From assembly GCF_020009625.1 (NCBI RefSeq), contig NZ_JAIHLP010000002.1, positions 1,984,001 through 2,048,000 on the forward strand: 64,000 nt of DNA, read 5' to 3'. Under the pieces are notes generated by a model that ran no database searches, was not told where the DNA came from, and saw only the letters and a program-made list of their open reading frames with translations. Origin of the DNA: Leifsonia poae (GTDB lineage Bacteria > Actinomycetota > Actinomycetes > Actinomycetales > Microbacteriaceae). The translations under genes were made by a program, and so were the position numbers. Shown one piece after another: positions 35,016 through 44,900 of this stretch; position 1 is the first letter of the stretch, and every line of letters starts with the position of its first letter.

Positions 35016-35777
35016 TCAGCTGCCCCGGATGCGCCGCGACAGTTCCGCCGCCGCCGCACCCACCCGAGCGGCGAGCGCCGGCCACTCCTCGCGCGGTACA
35101 TGCTCCCGCGGGAATGTGATCGCGATCCCGGCCGCCGGCCAGCCCGCGTGGTCGCGCACCGACACGGCGACCGACGCGAGACCGGGGGTCACCTCACCGT
35201 CCTCGGTGGCGTAACCGGCCGCACGCACCTCGGCAACCACACGTTTCAGCTCGGCGTAGGTGTGGGGGCCAGAACCGGTGCGGCTCTCGAAGGCCCCCGC
35301 ATCCGGGTACAACGCCCGAAGCTGCTCGGCCGGCAGCGTCGCCAGCAGGGCTCGCCCGCTGGCGGTCAGATGGCTCGGCAGGCGAACTCCCACATCCGTG
35401 ACCAGGCGCGGCCTCCGCGGGGCCCGCTCCTCAACGATGTAGACGACATCACGTCCGTGCAGCACGGCCACATGGCCGGATTCCCCGATCGCATCCACGA
35501 GCCCGGCGAGGATGGGTCGCCCCAGCCGACTGAGCGGCTCCTGCCGCGAGAACGCCGAACTCAGCTCGTACGAGGCCACACCCAGCCCGTAGCGTTTCGC
35601 TTCGGGGAAGTGCAGAACGAACCCATGCTCCAACAACACGGCGAGCAGGTGGTAGACCGTCGACCGCGGCAGACCCAGCGCCCCGGCTATCGATGCCGCG
35701 GCCACCGGCCCCCGCTGCCCCGCCAGGTGCTCCAGAATCCGCAGCGTGTTCTCCGCCGCAGGAACCTTGCTCGCCAT
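35016..35777 (-). CDS. IclR family transcriptional regulator of the hut locus
   Basis: 253 aa. The N-terminal winged HTH covers LRILEHLAGQRGPVAAASIA and LGLPRSTVYHLLAVLL (about residues 10-60), and the C-terminal effector domain ends in a typical IclR VSVRDHAGWPAAGIAI segment. The ATG has a clear AAAGGAG. It is divergent from hutH with 156 bp between them and probably controls histidine utilisation in response to urocanate or histidine. IclR control differs from the HutC and HutP systems of other bacteria. Confidence 0.88.
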   Translation of the reverse strand: MASKVPAAENTLRILEHLAGQRGPVAAASIAGALGLPRSTVYHLLAVLLEHGFVLHFPEAKRYGLGVASYELSSAFSRQEPLSRLGRPILAGLVDAIGESGHVAVLHGRDVVYIVEERAPRRPRLVTDVGVRLPSHLTASGRALLATLPAEQLRALYPDAGAFESRTGSGPHTYAELKRVVAEVRAAGYATEDGEVTPGLASVAVSVRDHAGWPAAGIAITFPREHVPREEWPALAARVGAAAAELSRRIRGS

Positions 35778-35854
35778 CGAGCTCCTTTCGCCGTCGAGTC
35801 CAGGCTTTCGCGCTGAATCCGGCCCGCATCATGCATGGAACCCAGAAACCGATC

Positions 35855-35927
35855 GCGGAACACGTCTGGGATACGAGACAGTGATGAGTCTAGGGGAGGC
35901 GCGCGCGGGCCGCGGAACGTGTGGGAT
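35855..35927. promoter_or_regulatory. Direct repeat in the iclR-hutH divergent region
   Basis: GCGGAACACGTCTGGGAT (35855-35872) and GCGGAACGTGTGGGAT (35912-35927) are near-identical direct copies 57 bp apart. The second ends just before the hutH start and covers its ribosome-binding area, so a bound regulator could block initiation. They are candidates for IclR binding sites. Confidence 0.35.
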
Positions 35928-35933
35928 GAGGTC

Positions 35934-37496
35934 ATGGTCACGAACAATGTCGTCATCGTCGGTGCACGGCCGCTCAGCATCGCTGAAGTGGTCGCCGTCG
36001 CGCGCAACGACAGCCCCATCGAACTCGATCCCGCCTCGCTCGAGAGCGTCGAGGCCTCCCGCGCCCTCGTCGAAGCCCTCGCCGACGACACCGAACCGCA
36101 CTACGGCATCTCCACCGGTTTCGGTGCGCTCGCCACCACGTTCATCCCGAGCGACCGCCGTGCCCAGTTGCAGGCGAGCCTGGTGCGCTCCCACGCCGCC
36201 GGCTCCGGTCCGGAGGTCGAACGCGAGGTGGTTCGCGCGCTCATGCTCCTTCGGCTGTCCACCCTGATGACCGCCCGCACGGGCGCCCGCCGCGTCACCG
36301 TCGAGACCTACGCCGCCCTGCTGAACGCCGGCATCACGCCGATCGTGCGCGAATACGGCTCCCTCGGCTGCTCCGGAGACCTCGCCCCGCTCGCCCACTG
36401 CGCGCTGGCCGCGATGGGCGAAGGCCAGGTGCGCGTCGGCTCCGCCCCGGACGGGCCGGGTGCGCTCACCGACGCCGGCGCCGCGCTGGCCGCCGCCGGC
36501 ATCCGCCCGGTCGAACTCGCAGAAAAGGAGGGTCTCGCCCTCATCAATGGCACCGACGGGATGCTCGGGATGCTCTCCCTCGCCATCCACGACCTCGCGG
36601 CCCTGCTCACCACCGCCGACATCTCCGCAGGTCTCAGCGTCGAAGCCCTGCTCGGAACCGACGCCGTCTTCGCCGACGACCTGCAGCGCCTGCGCCCCCA
36701 GCACGGCCAGGCCCTGTCGGCCGCGAATCTGCGGGCCATGCTCGCCGGATCCCCGATCATCGCGAGCCACAAAGGCCCCGAGTGCACCCGCGTGCAAGAC
36801 GCGTACTCGTTGCGCTGCGCCCCACAGGTTCACGGCGCTGCCCGCGACACTCTCGACCACGCGACCCTCGTCGCCGAGCGCGAACTCGCCTCCGCGGTGG
36901 ACAACCCGGTACTCACGCCCGATGGCCGCGTCGAATCGAACGGCAACTTCCACGGCGCCCCGGTCGCATATGTCCTCGACTTCCTGGCGATCGTCGTGGC
37001 GGATGTGGCGAGCATGTCCGAGCGGCGCACTGACCGCTTCCTCGACGCCTCGCGCAACCAGGGGCTCACCCCGTTCCTCGCACACGAAGTCGGAGTCGAC
37101 TCCGGCCTGATGATCGCGCAGTACACCGCGGCCGGTATCGTCTCCGAGCTCAAACGGCTCGCCGCGCCGGCATCGGTGGACTCGATCCCCTCGTCCGCGA
37201 TGCAGGAGGACCACGTCTCGATGGGCTGGTCCGCCGCCCGCAAACTGCGCCGCTCGCTCGACGGGCTCGGCCGGGTGCTGGCCATCGAGATCATGACCGC
37301 CGCCCGCGGCGCCGACCTGCGCGCCCCGTTGAAGCCGGGCCATGCCACCGGTGCCGTCATCACAGCTGTGCGCGAGGTCTGCGCGGGCCCCGGCCCCGAC
37401 CGCTTCCTCTCGCCCGAGATCGAGGCGGTCACCGCCCTCGTGCAGTCCGGCCGCATCCGAGCCGCCGCCGAATCCGCGGCCGGCCCCCTCACCTGA
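35934..37496 (+). CDS. hutH: Histidine ammonia-lyase
   Basis: 520 aa from the ATG at 35934. It deaminates L-histidine to urocanate, the first step of the Hut pathway. The MIO cofactor triad is Cys146-Ser147-Gly148 in GSLGCSGDLAPLAH; Ala-Ser-Gly is usual, but Cys at the first position also occurs in actinobacterial enzymes. The catalytic Tyr lies in HYGISTGFGAL. Length and motifs are normal. It heads the hutH-hutU-hutI run, opposite the IclR gene. Confidence 0.96.
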   Translation: MVTNNVVIVGARPLSIAEVVAVARNDSPIELDPASLESVEASRALVEALADDTEPHYGISTGFGALATTFIPSDRRAQLQASLVRSHAAGSGPEVEREVVRALMLLRLSTLMTARTGARRVTVETYAALLNAGITPIVREYGSLGCSGDLAPLAHCALAAMGEGQVRVGSAPDGPGALTDAGAALAAAGIRPVELAEKEGLALINGTDGMLGMLSLAIHDLAALLTTADISAGLSVEALLGTDAVFADDLQRLRPQHGQALSAANLRAMLAGSPIIASHKGPECTRVQDAYSLRCAPQVHGAARDTLDHATLVAERELASAVDNPVLTPDGRVESNGNFHGAPVAYVLDFLAIVVADVASMSERRTDRFLDASRNQGLTPFLAHEVGVDSGLMIAQYTAAGIVSELKRLAAPASVDSIPSSAMQEDHVSMGWSAARKLRRSLDGLGRVLAIEIMTAARGADLRAPLKPGHATGAVITAVREVCAGPGPDRFLSPEIEAVTALVQSGRIRAAAESAAGPLT

Positions 37497-37587
37497 CCCG
37501 CCTGGCCCGCCCGGCCCGCTTCAACGTGGTTGAGGGAGGCGGTGGCGCGCACGAGACAGACAGAGAGACAAGAGAAGGAGAAGGAAG

Positions 37588-39246
37588 ATGATGGATGGAG
37601 CGAGGGAGGTGCGCGCAGCGCGCGGCACCGAGATCACCGCGAAAAGCTGGCAGACCGAGGCGCCGCTGCGGATGCTGATGAACAACCTCGATCCGGAGGT
37701 CGCCGAACGCCCCGACGATCTCGTCGTCTACGGCGGAACCGGCCGGGCCGCCCGCAGTTGGGAGGCGTTCGACGCCATCGTGCGCACGCTGCGCGACCTC
37801 GAGAAGGACGAGACCCTGCTCGTGCAGTCCGGCAAGCCCGTCGGCGTCTTCCGCACCCACGAGTGGGCGCCACGCGTTCTGATCGCCAATTCGAACCTCG
37901 TCGGCGACTGGGCGACCTGGCCCGAGTTCCGCCGCCTCGAAGCCCTCGGCCTCACCATGTACGGGCAGATGACCGCGGGCTCCTGGATCTACATCGGCAC
38001 CCAGGGCATCCTGCAGGGAACGTACGAGACCTTCGCGGCCGTCGCGGCGAAGCGGTTCGGCGGCACGCTCGCCGGAACCCTCACGCTCACCGGCGGCGCC
38101 GGCGGCATGGGCGGCGCCCAACCGCTCGCCGTCACCATGAACGAGGGCGCGGTGCTCATCGTCGACGTCGACGAAACACGCCTGCAGCGCCGCATCGACC
38201 ACGGGTACCTGGATGAGCTCGCCACCGACCTCGACGACGCGGTCGCACGCGTGCTCACGGCCAAGCTCGAACGCCGCCCACTCTCCGTCGGGCTCGTCGG
38301 CAACGCGGCAACCGTCTTCCCCGAACTGCTCGCGCGCGGCATCCCGGTCGACATCGTCACCGACCAGACGAGCGCGCACGACCCGCTCAGCTATCTGCCC
38401 GAGGGCGTCTCCGTCGCCGAGTGGCACGATGCGGCGGCCTCGGACCCGGAGGGCTTCACTCTGCGCGCCCGCGCCTCGATAGTGAAGCATGTCGAGGCGA
38501 TGGTCGGCTTCCAGGATGCCGGGGCCGAGGTCTTCGACTACGGAAACTCTCTGCGGGCCGAGGCCGAACTGGGCGGTTACGCACGTGCCTTCGACTTCCC
38601 CGGGTTCGTGCCGGCCTACATCCGCCCCCTCTTCGCCGAGGGCAAGGGGCCGTTCCGGTGGGCTGCGCTCTCGGGCGACCCGGCCGACATCGCCGCCACC
38701 GACAAAGCGATCCTCGAACTGTTCCCCGACGACGAGCACCTGCACCGCTGGATCACCCAAGCCCGCGAGAAGGTGCACTTCGAGGGCCTGCCGGCGCGCA
38801 TCTGCTGGCTCGGTTACAAGGAGCGGCATCTGGCCGGCCTGCGCTTCAACGAGATGGTCGCCAGCGGCGAGCTCTCCGCACCGATCGCGATCGGCCGCGA
38901 CCATCTCGACTCCGGTTCTGTCGCCTCCCCCTACCGGGAGACCGAGGCGATGGCCGATGGCTCGGACGCCATCGCCGACTGGCCCCTGCTGAACGCCCTC
39001 CTCAACACGGCCTCCGGCGCGACCTGGGTGTCCATCCACCACGGCGGTGGCGTCGGGATCGGCCGGTCGATCCATGCCGGGCAGGTCGTCGTCGCCGACG
39101 GCACGTCGCTCGCCGCGGAGAAGATCGAACGCGTGCTCACCAATGACCCCGGCACCGGCGTCATGCGCCACGTCGACGCCGGCTACGAGCGCGCGGCCGA
39201 GGTCGCCCGCGAACGTGGGCTGCGCATCCCGATGCAGGAAGGCTGA
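37588..39246 (+). CDS. hutU: Urocanate hydratase
   Basis: 552 aa. It converts urocanate to 4-imidazolone-5-propionate using tightly bound NAD. Recognisable segments are [34 protein letters not shown], the glycine-rich [13 protein letters not shown] and the active-site Cys region [14 protein letters not shown]. It follows hutH by 91 bp without an obvious terminator, preceded by an AAGGAGAAGGAAG-type purine tract. It is the second enzyme of the pathway. Confidence 0.96.
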   Translation: MMDGAREVRAARGTEITAKSWQTEAPLRMLMNNLDPEVAERPDDLVVYGGTGRAARSWEAFDAIVRTLRDLEKDETLLVQSGKPVGVFRTHEWAPRVLIANSNLVGDWATWPEFRRLEALGLTMYGQMTAGSWIYIGTQGILQGTYETFAAVAAKRFGGTLAGTLTLTGGAGGMGGAQPLAVTMNEGAVLIVDVDETRLQRRIDHGYLDELATDLDDAVARVLTAKLERRPLSVGLVGNAATVFPELLARGIPVDIVTDQTSAHDPLSYLPEGVSVAEWHDAAASDPEGFTLRARASIVKHVEAMVGFQDAGAEVFDYGNSLRAEAELGGYARAFDFPGFVPAYIRPLFAEGKGPFRWAALSGDPADIAATDKAILELFPDDEHLHRWITQAREKVHFEGLPARICWLGYKERHLAGLRFNEMVASGELSAPIAIGRDHLDSGSVASPYRETEAMADGSDAIADWPLLNALLNTASGATWVSIHHGGGVGIGRSIHAGQVVVADGTSLAAEKIERVLTNDPGTGVMRHVDAGYERAAEVARERGLRIPMQEG

Positions 39247-39248
39247 CC

Positions 39249-40448
39249 ATGGCCGCTCCGACCACCCTCGTCACCGGCATCGGCCAGCTCGTCACCAACG
39301 ACCCGGCGAACCCGGATGCGTCGGGCACCGAGCGACTCGGGCTGATCGAACGGGCGGCGCTGCTGATCGCCGACGGCGCCGTGGCCTGGGCGGGGCCGGA
39401 GTCCGCTCTCCCCCGCGCCGCCGTCGAGGCCGCTCGGACCGTTGACGTCGGCGGGGCTGCCGTGCTCCCCGGCTTCGTCGACACGCACACCCATCTGGTG
39501 TTCGGCGGCGACCGGGCAGCCGAGTTCGAGGCACGCATGTCGGGGGAGGCATATACGGCGGGCGGCATTCGCAGCACGGTCGCCGCAACCCGGGCGGCGA
39601 CGAATGCGGTGCTGGCCGCGCGCCTCGACGGGTTCGTCTCCGAACTGCACGCCCAGGGAACGACGACGTTCGAGATCAAGAGCGGATACGGCCTCACGGT
39701 CGCTGACGAGGCCCGTCTCCTGGCCCTGGCCGCGCGGGTCACCGACGAGACCACATATCTCGGCGCCCACGTCGTTCCGCCCGAGTTCGCGGGCGACCCC
39801 GACGGGTATGTCGACCTCGTCGTCGGGGAGATGCTCGACGCCTGCCTCCCCCACGCGCGCTGGATCGACGCGTTCTGCGAGACCGGAGCTTTCACCCCGG
39901 AGCAGTCCCGCCGCATCCTGGAGGCCGGCGCCGCCCGCGGGCTCGGCGTGCGCCTGCACGCGGGCCAGCTGGCGCCCAGCGAGGGCGTCGCCCTCGCAGT
40001 CGCGCTCGACGCCGCGAGCGTCGACCACTGCACCTACCTCACCGACGCCGATGTCGCCGCCCTGGCCGCCTCCCGAACCGTCGCCACCCTGCTTCCCGGC
40101 GTCGAGTTCTCCACGCGCCAGCCCTACCCGGATGCGCGACGTCTGATCGACGCCGGCATCACCGTCGCCCTCGCAAGCGACTGCAACCCCGGCTCCTCGT
40201 TCACGTCTTCGATGCCGTTCTGCATCGCCGTCGCCGTGCGGGATATGCGCATGACACCCGCCGAGGCCACCTGGGCCGCCACCGCCGGCGGGGCGGCCGC
40301 GCTCCGCCGCACCGACGTCGGTCGCCTCGCCGTCGGAACCCGCGCCGACTTCACCGTCTTGCGCGCCCCGAGCTTTCTGCACCTCGCCTACCGGCCGGGG
40401 GTGCCCCTCATCGACGCGGTCTGGCGCGCGGGGGAGCGGATCGTCTGA
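39249..40448 (+). CDS. hutI: Imidazolonepropionase
   Basis: 399 aa, amidohydrolase superfamily. Metal ligands are visible: [10 protein letters not shown] (HxH), the His in [19 protein letters not shown] and the Asp in [10 protein letters not shown]. It hydrolyses imidazolonepropionate to N-formimidoyl-L-glutamate. Its ATG is 2 bp after the hutU stop, so the two are co-translated. Downstream is the repeat array shared with the convergent hutG. Confidence 0.95.
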   Translation: MAAPTTLVTGIGQLVTNDPANPDASGTERLGLIERAALLIADGAVAWAGPESALPRAAVEAARTVDVGGAAVLPGFVDTHTHLVFGGDRAAEFEARMSGEAYTAGGIRSTVAATRAATNAVLAARLDGFVSELHAQGTTTFEIKSGYGLTVADEARLLALAARVTDETTYLGAHVVPPEFAGDPDGYVDLVVGEMLDACLPHARWIDAFCETGAFTPEQSRRILEAGAARGLGVRLHAGQLAPSEGVALAVALDAASVDHCTYLTDADVAALAASRTVATLLPGVEFSTRQPYPDARRLIDAGITVALASDCNPGSSFTSSMPFCIAVAVRDMRMTPAEATWAATAGGAAALRRTDVGRLAVGTRADFTVLRAPSFLHLAYRPGVPLIDAVWRAGERIV

Positions 40449-40481
40449 GATCACGGGGCGACCCGCATCCCAGCTGCCCCT

Positions 40482-40771
40482 CCTGTTCTCAGGAGCCGGC
40501 ACCCACCGGCTCGCTGCTCCCGAAACGAGGGGTGCCGCTACCTGTTCTCAGGAGAAAACGGCACCCACCGGCTCGCTGCTCCCGAGACAGGGGGTGCCGC
40601 TACCTGTTCTCAGGAGCCGGCACCCGTCGACTCGCTGCTCCCGAGACAGGGGGTGCCGCTACCTGTTCTCAGGAGAAAACGGCACCCACCGGCTCGCTGC
40701 TCCCGAAACCGGGGGGGCCGCTACCTGTTCTCAGGTGAAAACGGCAACCGTCGACCGGTGGCTCCTGAGAA
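40482..40771. repeat. Alternating 59/62-bp tandem repeat array with competing hairpins
   Basis: CCTGTTCTCAGGAG begins at 40482, 40541, 40603 and 40662, and as CCTGTTCTCAGGTG at 40724. Periods are therefore 59, 62, 59 and 62 bp, two copies of a 121-bp dimer plus a partial unit. Odd units continue GCCGGCACCC and even units AAAACGGCACCC. Each unit also holds an inverted partner (CTCCCGAGACAGG or near copies) and GGTGCCG versus CGGCACC arms. Every arm can thus pair with a neighbour on either side. A final inverted half, CTCCTGAGAA, closes the array. It fills the convergent hutI/hutG gap and no gene is supported. The rest of the gap (40772-40894) has only short CCGCCGAA-type repeats. Confidence 0.9.
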
Positions 40772-40894
40772 AGGGACGACGCGGCGCTCCCGACACACGG
40801 GCTCCTGAAAAGCGCGCGCCCTCCTCACGAGAACCGCCGAGCGGCCGAGCCGCCGAACCGCCGAACCACCGAACGGCTGATCCACGCGATCCGG

Positions 40895-41824
40895 TCAGCG
40901 CTCCGCGACACCGGCGGCCGCCTCCAGCACGCACAGTGCCATGAGCCGCACCGTGCGTCCGTCGGGGGCGTCCGCGGTCGCATCCACCTCGGCCAGGTCG
41001 AGGGACCGCACGGCGGGATGCGCAGCCGTCACCCGAGCCGCGCGGCGCAGTTCCCAGGCCGAGAGGCCGCCGGGAACGGAGGCGGGGCAGCCGGGCGCGA
41101 CCGACCGGTCGCAGACATCGACATCGAGGTCGACGTGGATGGGGCCACCGGCGCGACCGGCGATCTCCAGGGCCTCCTTCAGCACATCGTCGAGCGGGCG
41201 ACGGTGCAATTCGTCGCGGTGGATCACGGTGATGCCGAAATCGGCGGCGCGAGCCGAGTACTCGGGCGAGTTGGCGAAGTCGGCGATGCCGATCTGAACG
41301 ATGCGCCGACCGGCGAGGCCGGCTTCGATCAACCGGCGCACCGGCGAGCCGTTGCTGACACCGTCGCGCAGATCGTGGTGGGCGTCGAGCGTGATCAACC
41401 CCGCGGTCGCGAGCTCATCCCCCCACGCGCCGAGGGCCGCCGGCACCGTGAGGGCGTTGTCGCCGCCGAGCGCCACGACCAGGCTGGCGCGGGCGACCGC
41501 ATCCGCCATCGCCGCGATGGCTCGGCCCTCACCCTCGGCCCCGTCTGGTTCTGGCACATCGCCGGCGTCGGTGATGGTCAGGTCGGCCAGTGACCGCGCC
41601 CGGGTGCGACGCCTGTCGGGCGAGAGGAACGGCGCGTAGTAGCGCAGTGCTTGGCGAACCGCCGCCGGAGTCTCCCCCGCGCCCGTGGCCGACAACGAGG
41701 TGCGCCAGGTCGGGATGCCGAGCAGCGTCAGGTCGATCTGCTCACCCGGTTCGATCGTCTCGGGGGATGGCCAATCCCCTGCCCGGCCCCACAACGGATC
41801 CACGGACAGTTCGCGTGTGCTCAT
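40895..41824 (-). CDS. hutG: Formimidoylglutamase, arginase family
   Basis: 309 aa. It would hydrolyse N-formimidoyl-L-glutamate to glutamate and formamide, the last Hut step, and it lies next to hutI in convergent orientation. Ureohydrolase manganese motifs are DAHHD and DLDVDVCD. The first motif, usually GGDH, reads LGGDNALTVP here, so the usual metal-ligand His is Asn. Length is normal. The assignment rests on family plus the complete hut neighbourhood. Confidence 0.88.
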   Translation of the reverse strand: MSTRELSVDPLWGRAGDWPSPETIEPGEQIDLTLLGIPTWRTSLSATGAGETPAAVRQALRYYAPFLSPDRRRTRARSLADLTITDAGDVPEPDGAEGEGRAIAAMADAVARASLVVALGGDNALTVPAALGAWGDELATAGLITLDAHHDLRDGVSNGSPVRRLIEAGLAGRRIVQIGIADFANSPEYSARAADFGITVIHRDELHRRPLDDVLKEALEIAGRAGGPIHVDLDVDVCDRSVAPGCPASVPGGLSAWELRRAARVTAAHPAVRSLDLAEVDATADAPDGRTVRLMALCVLEAAAGVAER

Positions 41825-41914
41825 ACCGCGAAGCTACCAAGGCACCCTCGTCGGCGAAACGTCTGCCGCTGCTTTCGTGTCCGAGATCCCATACACCCCA
41901 GGCTCCGGCGGCAG

Positions 41915-44900
41915 CTAGGGGGTTGCATCGACCGGGGCGGGGATGTGTTCGGCCGCCCTGGCCGCGCGTCGCGCGTCGCGACGCTCCCGGCGACCCTCCA
42001 CCAGGTTGTACAGGGTGGGCAGCACGACCAGCGTCAGCAGCGTAGACGAGACGAGACCGCCGATCACGACGATCGCGAGCGGCTGCGAGATGAACCCGCC
42101 GCCACCGGTGAGGCCGACCGCCATCGGCGACAGGGCGGCGATCGTCGCCAGCGCGGTCATGAGGATCGGGCGCAGACGGCGGGAGGCGCCGTGCGCCACC
42201 GCCTCGGCCACCGACATCCCCCGACGCCGGTACTGGTTGACCAGGTCGATGAGAACGATCGCGTTGGTGACCACGATGCCGATCAGCATCAGCACACCGA
42301 TGAGCGAGGCCACTCCGAGCGGGATGCCCGAGATGATCTGCAGGGCGATGGCACCGGTCGCCGCGAACGGAACCGAGACGAGCAGCAGCAGCGGCTGTCG
42401 CAGCGAGCGGAAGGTCGCGACCATCACGATGTACACGATCAGGATGGCGGCCAGCAGTGCGAGCCCGAGCTGGGAGAACGCATCCGACTGATTGGAGGAG
42501 ACGCCGCCGATCTTGGCCGTTGCGCCGCCCGGGAGGTCGGCGGCCTTGAGGGCCTTCGTCACGTCAGCGTTCGCGGTCGCCAGGTTGTCCGTGTTGGGCG
42601 TCGCCGTCACCGTCGATGTGCGCAGTCCCCGCGAACTCGTCACAGTGGACGGGCCGTTGGCCTGCTCCACGGTTGCGAGCGTGCTGAGGGCGACCGGCCC
42701 GGTGGCTGTCGGGATCGACAGCTGCGAGAGCGCCGCGACGGTGGTCGGCGGGTTGGCGCTCTGCAGGTAGATGTTCAGCGTCGAGTTGTCGATCGCGATC
42801 GTTCCGGTCTGGGTCGGTTGCATCGCCTGCGAGACGAGCGACCCGATGGCCACCTCGCTGAGCCCCGCGGCGGCGGCCTTCGTTCGGTCGACGCTCACCG
42901 AGACGTACGGCAGCGAGGCGCTCAGGTTGTCGCTGGTCTGCTTGAGCGAATCGAGCTTCTTCATCTGCGCGACGACCGAGTCGGTGGCTGTCTGCAGGTC
43001 CGCGTTGTTCGGGGCGGTGATGTCGACCTCGATGTCGCTCGAGGTGCCGAACCCGCTTGAGGCCGAGACCTCGATGTCGCCCTGCCCCTTGATCGCGGCC
43101 ATCTCGTTCTCGACCGTGTTCTGCAGTGCGGTCTGGTCGTAGCTCGGGTCGGTGGTGACGGAGAACGTCGCCCCGCCCCCGCCCCCGCCGGTGAACGCAG
43201 CGGCGAGCGAGCCGCCGCCGATCGACAGCTGCACGGTCTTCACGCCCTTGGTGTCGAGCAGTTTCTGTTCGACGACGCGGGCCGCGTCATCCTGCGCCTG
43301 CAGGCTGGCTCCCGGTTCGAGCGTCTGCGTGATCGACAGGGTGTTCTGGCCGGTGGAGCCGAGGAAGTTGGTCTTCATCAGCGGTGTCAGCGCGAGCGTT
43401 CCGACAAGCACGACCACCGCGATCAGCACCGTGGCCACCGAGTGCCGCAACGTCCAGTGGATGATCGGCAGGTAGCCCTTCTGCAGGCGTGAGGGATGCT
43501 CGAGCTCGTCTTCGCCCTTCTCCATCGCCTCAGCGATCGACAAGTGCGAGGCCTCCGACGCGTCCGCCTCATGCTTCTTCGACTTCGGGGCGCGGAGGAA
43601 CCAGTAGGCGAGCACCGGCACGATCGTCAGGGCGACGAGCAGCGATGAGAGCAGCGCGATCGTCACGGTGACCGCGAACGGACGGAACAGTTCGCCGGTC
43701 GTGTCGCCGACGAAAGCCAGCGGGAGGAATACGGCGACGGTGGTGATGGTGGAGGCCGTGATGGCGCCCGCGACTTCGCGCACCGCTTTGACGATCGTCG
43801 AGGCCCGGTCGACCCCGGGCACGAGCTGTCTCTTGATGTTCTCGATGACGACGATGGAGTCGTCGACCACACGGCCGATCGCGATGGTGAGCGCGCCGAG
43901 GGTGATGATGTTGAGCGTGTACCCGCTGGTCCACATCACGATGAAGGTGATGAGCACGCTGGTCGGGATGGAGATCGCCGTCACGAGCGTGGAACGGATC
44001 GACAGCAGGAACACCAGGATCACGATGACCGCGAAGAGCAGGCCCAGCAGGCCCTCTTCGGTCAGCGAGTTGATCGACTGCGTGATGAACGGTGCCTGGT
44101 CGAACACGACGGTGACCTTGGCGCCGTTGCCGAGCTTCGTCTGCAGGTCGTCGATGAGAGCGTTGACGCCCTTCGACACCTCGACGGTGTTCGCCGAGGG
44201 AAGCTTCGTGACCGCGATGGTCAGGGCCGGCTTGCCATCGACGCGCGAGATCGAGCTGGTGGGGTCGTCGGTCTCTTTGACACTGGCGACGTCGCCGATC
44301 GTCTGCGGGGTGGCAGCAGCGGCGGCCGCTGCAGCAGCCTCGGCAGCGGCGGCTCCTGCGCCGGTGCCGGCGCCGGCGGAGGCTCCTGCGCCCGTTCCGG
44401 CACCGGCCGTGGCCGAGCGGATGAGCGGGAGCGACTCGAGGTCGGCGATCGAGTCGAGCTGCTTGCCCGACTGCACCGAGAGGGTCTTGCCGTCTTCTGT
44501 GATCGACCCACCCGGAACGAGGACGCCGTTCTGCTGAAGCGCGTCTTTGATCGACTGCACGCTGAGCCCGGCAGCGGTGAGCTTGGCGGTGTCGGGGACG
44601 ATGGTGACCCGCTGACCCACCTGGCCGACGAGGGTAGCGTCGTTGACGCCCGTGACGTTCTTGATCTCGGGGAGCGCCAGCTTGGTGATGTCGTTCCCGA
44701 GCGACTTCACGTCGGTGGCACTGGTCACGGCGAGCTGGATCACCGGCAGATCGTCGATGCTGCCGGAGAGGACCTGCGGGGTGACGTTCGTCGGAAGCGT
44801 CGACTGGATGCGGTTGATCGCCTGGTCGATCTTCTGCTCGGCCGTGGCGAGATCGGTGCCGTAGGTGAACTTCGCCGTGATGAGCGACTGGTTGGTGCTG

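Noticed and set aside
36369-36377. Inactive MIO site in HutH (Cys-Ser-Gly instead of Ala-Ser-Gly)
   Set aside because: Cys at the first MIO position occurs in functional actinobacterial histidine ammonia-lyases, so it is not evidence of inactivity.
40532-40738. Small protein encoded in the hut repeat array
   Set aside because: The open frame only follows the repeat period, has no ribosome site and resembles no protein.
40482-40771. CRISPR array
   Set aside because: Units are nearly identical end to end, with no variable spacers, and no cas genes are present.
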